This document shows positions 40,577 to 46,963 of a stretch of DNA of 46,963 bases, piece after piece. The position numbers were made by a program, and so were the translations under genes. How positions within the stretch are numbered: position 1 is the first letter of the stretch; the number at the start of each line of letters is the position of its first letter. The notes under the pieces are model-generated. The model worked only from the letters and a program-made list of their open reading frames with translations. It did not search any database and was not told where the DNA came from. The DNA comes from an uncultured Collinsella sp. (GTDB lineage Bacteria; Actinomycetota; Coriobacteriia; Coriobacteriales; Coriobacteriaceae): assembly GCA_900768435.1 (NCBI GenBank), contig CAAGCW010000025.1, forward strand, positions 1 to 46,963, written 5' to 3'.

Positions 40577-40609
40577 GCGGTCGGCGCACTGCACGCCGAC
40601 CGCTTTTTT
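40577..40609 (+). terminator. gyrA terminator
   Basis: A perfect 10-bp stem GCGGTCGGCG/CGCCGACCGC with a seven-base loop and six T after it. Confidence 0.9.
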
Positions 40610-40626
40610 GACAAGCTTGGAGCCCC

Positions 40627-40762
40627 GTGTCAGACGGCCGGGCGAGATGGGTTAGGTTTGTCGCGAGTTCCGCACGCAAAGAAGGCCACTTAATGTGGCC
40701 TTCGTCTTGCGCAGGACTGCCCGAGCAGCAAACCTAACCCATCTCGCCCGGCCGTCTGACAC
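40627..40762. repeat. 136-bp element with perfect 34-bp inverted repeats
   Basis: 40627-40660 is the exact reverse complement of 40729-40762. The 68-base centre has its own hairpin GAAGGCCAC-TTAAT-GTGGCCTTC (40681-40703), inside a shorter CGCAA/TTGCG pair. This looks like a MITE-type or long-hairpin element. No open reading frame or known insertion-sequence end motif is visible. As RNA it would fold into one very long hairpin. Confidence 0.8.
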
Positions 40763-40789
40763 ACCCCTCAAAGATTTTCAAAAAAGTTG

Positions 40790-40819
40790 TTGACGCGCGC
40801 GTAACGACTCGTCTAATAT
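40790..40819 (+). promoter_or_regulatory. tRNA-Ile/Ala/Ile promoter
   Basis: TTGACG (40790-40795) and TAATAT (40814-40819) lie 18 bases apart, with tRNA-Ile starting 15 bases downstream. The upstream A-rich AAAAAAG may act as an UP element. Confidence 0.75.
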
Positions 40820-40833
40820 ATCCCTTGCGCGAT

Positions 40834-40910
40834 GGACCTGTAGCTCAGTTGGTTAGAGCGTCCGGCTGATAACCGGGAGGTCACAAGTTCGAATCTTGTC
40901 AGGTCCACCA
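40834..40910 (+). tRNA. tRNA-Ile (GAT), copy 1
   Basis: Acceptor GGACCTG pairs with CAGGTCC. The anticodon loop CTGATAA gives GAT, and the T-loop is TTCGAAT. CCA is encoded, ending at 40910. Identical to the copy at 41058. It lies downstream of gyrA, a common site in actinobacteria. Confidence 0.96.
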
Positions 40911-40921
40911 CTTTCTTTCGC

Positions 40922-40966
40922 AATAAACACCCCAGCGAGAGCCGAGTCGCCGCTGGGGTGTTTATT
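40922..40966. terminator. Perfect 15-bp hairpin between tRNA-Ile and tRNA-Ala
   Basis: AATAAACACCCCAGC pairs completely with GCTGGGGTGTTTATT around a 15-base loop. It lacks a strong T-run on the plus strand after the stem, so it may be a processing or partial termination signal between the first tRNA and the next two. Confidence 0.6.
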
Positions 40967-40977
40967 ACTGTCTCCGT

Positions 40978-41053
40978 GGGGGTTTAGCTCAGCTGGGAGA
41001 GCGCGGGCTTTGCAAGCCTGAGGTCAGGGGTTCGATCCCCCTAACCTCCACCA
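40978..41053 (+). tRNA. tRNA-Ala (TGC)
   Basis: Acceptor GGGGGTT pairs with AACCTCC with one G-T. The anticodon loop TTTGCAA gives TGC, and the T-loop is TTCGATC. CCA is encoded to 41053. It sits four bases before the second tRNA-Ile. Confidence 0.96.
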
Positions 41054-41057
41054 TGAT

Positions 41058-41134
41058 GGACCTGTAGCTCAGTTGGTTAGAGCGTCCGGCTGATAACCGG
41101 GAGGTCACAAGTTCGAATCTTGTCAGGTCCACCA
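41058..41134 (+). tRNA. tRNA-Ile (GAT), copy 2
   Basis: The gene sequence is the same as at 40834-40910, and the three bases in front (ATG before copy 2, GAT/ATG context before copy 1) are shared too. CCA is encoded. This looks like a recent tandem duplication of the tRNA-Ile around tRNA-Ala. Confidence 0.96.
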
Positions 41135-41148
41135 TCAAAACTGTGAAG

Positions 41149-41179
41149 AGCCCTGGGGCGTTGCCTCGGGGCTTTTTTC
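41149..41179 (+). terminator. Terminator of the tRNA cluster
   Basis: A 10-bp stem with two wobble pairs, AGCCCTGGGG/CCTCGGGGCT, a five-base loop and a run of six T. Confidence 0.85.
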
Positions 41180-41318
41180 TTACCTACTGAAAGTAGTCAA
41201 AAAAGCCCCGTCCCAAATTAACTACTTTGATTTTGTGTGCTGTGCGAAAGATTGGGTAGTATAGCTATTCAATGCGGCGGGCTGCCGCGTGTTAACCGCT
41301 ACGTACCGGAGGTGTTCC

Positions 41319-41819
41319 ATGGTTCGTGTCGACATAGAGACCATCGTCATGGCCGCCGGTCCCGTGCCATCGCTTATCGTGCTTCGTGAGCGCAGCAGCA
41401 AATCGGACTCGCCCGCGCCGCTGCGTTCCCTTTCCATTCAGACTGGTTCGTTTGAAGCTGCTGCCATCAGCCGCGGCATCGATAGCGGCCGCGCCGAGCG
41501 CCCGATTACCCATGACCTGCTGCTCGATACCGTTGACGCCCTGGGCGCCAAACTCGAGCGCATCGAGATCGTTCGCGCCGAGCCGCCGGTGTTCTACGCG
41601 ACGATCGTCGTACTGGCCGATGGCGAGGAACGCAAGATCGACGCTCGTCCCAGTGATGCCATTGCCCTTGCCGTGCGCAGCAATGCTCCCATGTTTGTGG
41701 AGGACGACATCATGAATCGCCTGGGCACTGTTTCCACCCACGCCGAGGATGTCGACGACGAGCGGGAGTTCGAGAAGTTCGACGAGTTCGTCCATACGCT
41801 CTCCCCCGATGACTTCTAA
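41319..41819 (+). CDS. Bifunctional nuclease (BFN/DUF151) family protein
   Basis: The protein has 166 residues. The DUF151 fold is seen in ETIVMAAGPVPSLIVLRE near the N-terminus and ATIVVLADGEERKIDARPSDAIALAVRSNAPMFVEDD, whose DARPSDAIALA block is the family signature. Members have been described as having RNase/DNase activity in plants and archaea, but the bacterial role is not well defined. The ATG at 41319 has GGAGGT five bases upstream; a longer frame from 41289 is not supported. It follows the tRNA cluster and precedes two small genes of unknown function. Confidence 0.87.
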   Translation: MVRVDIETIVMAAGPVPSLIVLRERSSKSDSPAPLRSLSIQTGSFEAAAISRGIDSGRAERPITHDLLLDTVDALGAKLERIEIVRAEPPVFYATIVVLADGEERKIDARPSDAIALAVRSNAPMFVEDDIMNRLGTVSTHAEDVDDEREFEKFDEFVHTLSPDDF

Positions 41820-41852
41820 ATGCGGGGCGGCAGGGTTGCGGAGTGTTCGCTG

Positions 41853-42209
41853 ATGGCCGGCGGTATGTCGGCTGAGGCGGCTGCGATCGCCCGCGAGGCC
41901 CAGATGCGCTCGGAGGCGTCCGAGGCGGCACGCATTGCCTATGTGATGCAGGCCCGCACGCTTCGCGAACGCCGCGGCTCGTTTATCAAGATGGTTGTCA
42001 TCTCCGCCTTTGTCGCGGCAATCTGCTCGCGCCTTCGTGGTACAGTTGGTGCGCTTGGGTTTTCGATTTCAACAGGCTTGGTAATCTGGGGTGTGGTCGA
42101 TGCGGTCATGCTGACCAACCAGATCAAGGTACTCGACAAGCGCGCGATGGATATGATGCGCGCCCGCGACGCTGCCGCCAAGATCGCTGCCGAGGCACAG
42201 GAACTGTAA
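41853..42209 (+). CDS. Small membrane protein of unknown function
   Basis: The protein has 118 residues from ATG 41853 (GGAG nine bases upstream); a start at 41820 lacks a ribosome-binding site. Charged, Ala-rich amphipathic helices (SAEAAAIAREAQMRSEASEAARIAYVM) come first. Two hydrophobic segments follow (about 47-62 and 67-85, FIKMVVISAFVAAICSR and GALGFSISTGLVIWGVVDAV), then another Ala/Arg helix. I do not recognise a family; a helical hairpin flanked by coiled-coil-like arms is what can be seen. It lies 33 bases after the BFN gene and 30 before the next, suggesting an operon. Confidence 0.72.
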   Translation: MAGGMSAEAAAIAREAQMRSEASEAARIAYVMQARTLRERRGSFIKMVVISAFVAAICSRLRGTVGALGFSISTGLVIWGVVDAVMLTNQIKVLDKRAMDMMRARDAAAKIAAEAQEL

Positions 42210-42239
42210 CGACGCCAGACTCGATGGGAAGGTCTAAAG

Positions 42240-42689
42240 ATGGCACAGGATATGCAGGACGCCGGTAACGTCTCCGCCGAGCTCGACGCCATGGTGTGCG
42301 ATCTGATCGGCGCGTTCTTGGACGACCTTGCCGCCGGCGAGAATCCGGGCGTAGTTGTGGCGATCGAGGACGCTGCTTCCAACCGATATCTGGCGGCGCT
42401 CGACGAGGACGGCGAGGAGGCATGCCTCGAGGCGGCCACCAACTTTATCTCCGAGCACAAGATGGGTCTTAAGGACGAGGGGCTGGGCCGCATCGCCCGC
42501 TATGCCATCGGCTACACCGGTTGTGTCGAAATTGACGGCGGCTATCACGACGCCCTGCTCGTGAGCTTCTTCGAAACCACGCTCGAGAGCGGTTTTTCGG
42601 CATACGTGCTGTATGAGGGCATGGGTGCCGGCGATGGTTTTATGTGGAGCGACCCTGAACCTGCAGGTGAGGAAACCCCTCTCATCTAA
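42240..42689 (+). CDS. Acidic cytosolic protein of unknown function
   Basis: The protein has 149 residues, soluble and very acidic (DEDGEEACLEAATNF, EETPLI). No domain is recognised. The ATG is 30 bases after the membrane protein gene and preceded by GGGAAGG about eight bases upstream, so it is translated and probably in one operon with the two upstream genes. It might be a Coriobacteriia-specific conserved protein; I cannot support a function. Confidence 0.7.
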   Translation: MAQDMQDAGNVSAELDAMVCDLIGAFLDDLAAGENPGVVVAIEDAASNRYLAALDEDGEEACLEAATNFISEHKMGLKDEGLGRIARYAIGYTGCVEIDGGYHDALLVSFFETTLESGFSAYVLYEGMGAGDGFMWSDPEPAGEETPLI

Positions 42690-42806
42690 AATCGCTAAAA
42701 TAAACGAGTTTTCGGTAAAAGGCTCAATATTCCCGCTGAGCGTTGTATCGCTGGGCGGGCCGCATACGCGTGCCGTTTGTATATGGATAGAAGATAGGGG
42801 AACTAC

Positions 42807-44645
<1,839 letters not shown>

Positions 44646-44672
44646 GCGCCGGGCTTTATAGCGACTAACGAG

Positions 44673-44707
44673 AAAGGGCGTCGACCGCAATGGTCGGCGC
44701 CCTTTTT
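44673..44707 (+). terminator. typA terminator
   Basis: The arms AAAGGGCGTCGACC and GGTCGGCGCCCTTT pair with one T-G wobble around a five-base loop and end in a five-T run. Confidence 0.85.
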
Positions 44708-44753
44708 GGTGCTAGGGGATTGAGTTGGTCTGCACCACGGTGGAGGAAGTTGT

Positions 44754-44762
44754 CCCCCCCCC
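44754..44762. repeat. Poly-C tract (nine C)
   Basis: Nine C in a row upstream of the adhesin-like gene, 311 bases from its ATG. It is a candidate slippage site, but it is also a place where sequencing errors are common. Confidence 0.6.
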
Positions 44763-44893
44763 GAGCGGCTTTTTAGACAAAGTTAAGTTGTTTAAACATA
44801 TACACGAATCATTGAAATACAGCTGTTTTAATGCAAAACCGTTAACAGGTAAATATCAACTGGTATTAAATTAAAAGACCTCTTTACCTGCGG

Positions 44894-44923
44894 TTTACAT
44901 GACTGGTATCTATATTGTATTTT
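44894..44923 (+). promoter_or_regulatory. Possible promoter of adhesin-like gene
   Basis: TTTACA (44894-44899) and TATTTT (44918-44923) are 18 bases apart, in the AT-rich gap, about 150 bases before the ATG. It is one of several AT-rich possibilities. Confidence 0.4.
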
Positions 44924-45073
44924 ATGCATTGTGGCATAGACGAACCGTCTTAGAAGTTGCTTCCCAATGGGTTCTTGCAATGCGCTAGGTAGGTTCTCGT
45001 TGATGTTGGGGTTTGTGTTCGATCCGACGATTCGCCGTATTCCACAACGTGTTGTAGGAATTAGGGGACAACT

Positions 45074-46852
45074 ATGGACGCACACCGCTCACGGTCGCTG
45101 GGTATGGCGGCCCTGATCTTCATTTTGATTAGCCTCACCGCCGCAGTTTTTCACGGCGCAGCTCCCGTGCGCGCCGAGGACGTGACGACGCCGACGCCGA
45201 TTGTGATTGATGAGACGACGGCGGACGTTGAGGTCAAGCTGTATAAAGATGACAGTCGTACAGAGCTTTTGGGCGATGGCGCTGTGACTTCAGTTTCTAC
45301 CCTCTATGGAACCTTCTCGGCGAACTTTCTGACTGGCGAGGCACCTACGTCTGGGAACTATGTCGCCGTCTATAAGTTCCCTGACACCATTGACGTCGAC
45401 AACAATGATGGCGGCGTTTTTAGGGATGGGTCCGGTGCTGAAGCTGAAAAAGCCGGTGTATGGAAGATTGAAGACAATAAGGTTGTCTTTACGTTTGACG
45501 AGGACTGGCTTGAACGGAATCCTGCGAACATTCATGTCGCGGCAAACTTCTCGTTCCAGCTTAAAAACAAGAATGTCGGTTCTGGTGGCAAGACATCTGT
45601 CGTGTTCCCTGGTGCGGGAACGATCAATATCCCCACCAAGGACGGCGAAGTCACGGGGACGAAGTCGGGGACCTTCTCCCAGGGAACAGACGGCGTGGCC
45701 AAGGTTACCTGGACCGTTACGCTTACCGTTGAGTCGTACGCCACGAACGTTAGCTTCACCGATACACTGGGCGACAACTTCAGCTTTGTGAAAGGCAGTT
45801 TCGCGCTCGACGGCACGAAGCTCGAACCCCAGCCGAAGATCGACAGCCAGGTCGCGACCCTCGACAGCCTGGGCAATCTTTCCCAGGGCGACCACACGAT
45901 CACGTACGAAACGGAGCTGAAGAGCGGCGTCGCCGCGAACAACGGCAAGTTCATCAACGGTCAGGAAGCATCCAAGAACACGGTATCGTGGAGATGGGAC
46001 GGTGCCAACGATCACCAGGACTACACGGCTACGGCTGCCCCCAGCCCGTTCCGCTACGACATGATTAGCAAGTCCAGCGACCGCAATAGCACGCCGTCTG
46101 ACATCAAGTGGACGGTTACGCTCAACCAGGGCGAGCTTAAGACCGACATGAGCGGCTATGTGTTCACCGACAAGCTGGACAATAAGCAGATGTATACGGG
46201 GAGTTACACGGTTTATAAGGGTACGTCGGAATCGGATGAAGCTAGGATCGACGGGGCCCCGCTTGATTCGTCGAAAGATACTTTTTCCTATACGTTCCCG
46301 GACAACCTTAATGATAGGTACGCCACCTACTGCATCGTTTATCACACAAAGATGAACGACACGAGCTCGTACGACACCGTGCGCAACAACGCGACCATCG
46401 AGCGTGAAGGCTCCGTTTCCGGTACCGATGAAGGCAGTTTCACGCCGCAGCTGACGGGTGTTGTGCCGATCACCAAGAGGCTCGTGAGATCCAATGAGGC
46501 GGCGACGAAGGGCAGGGCGACATGGGAGACGAAGGTCGCGCTGAAGGCGATCGTCAATGCAGTCCATCCAGACGAGGTGACGGTGAAGGACACGTTTCAG
46601 TCGGCATGGTCGCAGAAACTCGGTGTCGACGAAAGCTCCATTACCATTAAAATCGGCGATACCGTGCTGGAACGGGGCGCCGACTGGAATCCAACGGCTA
46701 GCTTTCCGGGTAATGAAACAAAGGAAAACTACGACCTCAAAATCATCGTTACCAACAAAGTGAAAGACGCCCTCGAGAAAGAGGACTACGCCGTTATCAC
46801 CTACGACACCACATCAGAAGCGCTGTCGGGCTGGTACTCAAACTTTGGTTGA
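45074..46852 (+). CDS. Secreted adhesin-like protein without wall anchor (probably truncated)
   Basis: The protein has 592 residues. The signal peptide ends near APVRA-ED (about residue 35). An N-terminal collagen-adhesin-like domain (about 45-190, GTFSANFLTGEAPTSGNYVAVYKFP and ANFSFQLKN) is followed by repeated beta-sandwich domains (about 195-592). These carry paired motifs such as VTWTVTLTVESYATNVSFTDTL, KWTVTLNQ and TWETKVALKAI, typical of Gram-positive MSCRAMM-type adhesins with isopeptide bonds. The protein ends abruptly after TYDTTSEALSGWYSNFG, without an LPxTG motif, a hydrophobic helix or a basic tail. It could be a shortened adhesin, a recombination cassette or a released protein. 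A terminator-like hairpin (46910-46940) follows. The start is ATG with GGGGACAACT before it. Confidence 0.82.
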   Translation: MDAHRSRSLGMAALIFILISLTAAVFHGAAPVRAEDVTTPTPIVIDETTADVEVKLYKDDSRTELLGDGAVTSVSTLYGTFSANFLTGEAPTSGNYVAVYKFPDTIDVDNNDGGVFRDGSGAEAEKAGVWKIEDNKVVFTFDEDWLERNPANIHVAANFSFQLKNKNVGSGGKTSVVFPGAGTINIPTKDGEVTGTKSGTFSQGTDGVAKVTWTVTLTVESYATNVSFTDTLGDNFSFVKGSFALDGTKLEPQPKIDSQVATLDSLGNLSQGDHTITYETELKSGVAANNGKFINGQEASKNTVSWRWDGANDHQDYTATAAPSPFRYDMISKSSDRNSTPSDIKWTVTLNQGELKTDMSGYVFTDKLDNKQMYTGSYTVYKGTSESDEARIDGAPLDSSKDTFSYTFPDNLNDRYATYCIVYHTKMNDTSSYDTVRNNATIEREGSVSGTDEGSFTPQLTGVVPITKRLVRSNEAATKGRATWETKVALKAIVNAVHPDEVTVKDTFQSAWSQKLGVDESSITIKIGDTVLERGADWNPTASFPGNETKENYDLKIIVTNKVKDALEKEDYAVITYDTTSEALSGWYSNFG

Positions 46853-46963
46853 TTTCCGATCTCAGCCGAACATATTGAGCAGATAGGCCGTTCCCGCAGC
46901 TAGCCGAACGCCCCCGCGGCCCCCGCAGGTGCCCGGGGGCGCCGTTTTCCCAGTTGAAGGAAC
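46853..46963 (+). terminator. Terminator-like hairpin at window end
   Basis: CGCCCCCG and CGGGGGCG pair around a 17-base loop (about 46910-46940), followed by CCGTTTT. It ends transcription after the adhesin-like gene. The last bases GTTGAAGGAAC could be the ribosome-binding region of a gene beyond the window. Confidence 0.6.

Larger units (their letters stand above)
40537..40833. other. gyrA terminator, inverted repeat and tRNA promoter
   Basis: A 297-base gap without a gene. It holds the gyrA terminator (40577-40609), a 136-base element with perfect 34-bp inverted ends (40627-40762), and the promoter for the tRNA-Ile cluster (40790-40819). Confidence 0.8.
44646..45073. other. Gap between typA and adhesin-like gene
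   Basis: A 428-base gap. It holds the typA terminator, a run of nine C (44754-44762), an AT-rich stretch (about 44765-44935) and a possible promoter for the next gene. No gene is supported: the one minus-strand frame that spans it overlaps the start of the adhesin gene and has no ribosome-binding site. Confidence 0.75.

Noticed and set aside
40627..40762. The inverted repeat as the gyrA terminator
   Set aside because: A complete terminator with a T-run already lies at 40577-40609, and the 34-bp arms are separated by 68 bases with no T-run after the second arm.
44828..45085. Open frame of 85 codons on the minus strand in the typA-adhesin gap
   Set aside because: It overlaps the adhesin start, has no ribosome-binding site and no recognisable domain.

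Overview
The window looks like the chromosomal origin region of a GC-rich actinobacterium of the class Coriobacteriia, most likely a Collinsella-type gut bacterium. Three things point there: the gene order rpmH-rnpA-yidD-yidC-khpB-rsmG-parA-parB on one side and dnaA-dnaN-recF-DUF721-gyrB-gyrA-tRNA-Ile-tRNA-Ala on the other; the high-GC codon use; and the Gram-positive surface proteins with LPxTG-type anchoring. The genus is an inference from gene content and style, not a database match. Most genes left of about 29.3 kb are on the minus strand and nearly all genes to the right are on the plus strand, as expected for two replichores leaving an origin between rpmH and dnaN.

Left arm (1-24 kb). 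A tRNA-Lys with a repeat-rich tail is followed by an M29 aminopeptidase, purC with a translationally coupled membrane protein, a two-component system, a Tat-exported lipoprotein coupled to a TSCPD-domain protein, and purB. Next come a tRNA-Gly with the same type of repeat-rich tail and a large thioester/SpaA-repeat cell-wall-anchored adhesin. After these lie a two-gene unit (a membrane M28-like peptidase with a giant acidic insertion, plus a small membrane protein), a tandem WYL regulator pair, a DnaQ-DinG exonuclease-helicase, ddl and rlmN.

Origin block (24-41 kb). The parB-parA-rsmG stretch is visibly AT-richer than its surroundings and carries three perfect parS sites spaced exactly 39 bp apart. 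It is followed by the khpB-yidC-yidD-rnpA-rpmH operon, which has a well-formed promoter. Two intergenic regions (29202-29546 and 32640-32877) hold repeated DnaA-box-like motifs and bracket a GHKL ATPase gene and dnaA. The ATPase has a Gln/Pro/Tyr-rich, prion-like linker and a C-terminal winged helix. dnaN, recF, a DciA-like gene, gyrB and gyrA follow.

Right arm (40.5-47 kb). A perfect 34-bp inverted repeat lies between the gyrA terminator and a tRNA-Ile/tRNA-Ala/tRNA-Ile cluster. Then come a bifunctional-nuclease-family gene, two small genes of unknown function, typA/bipA, and an adhesin-like secreted protein that stops without any wall anchor.

The most unusual items are the GHKL-prion-like-winged-helix protein at the origin, the tRNA-tail repeat arrays at two tRNA loci, the 34-bp inverted repeat, the parS-like site inside dnaA, and the M28-like peptidase whose catalytic residues appear altered.
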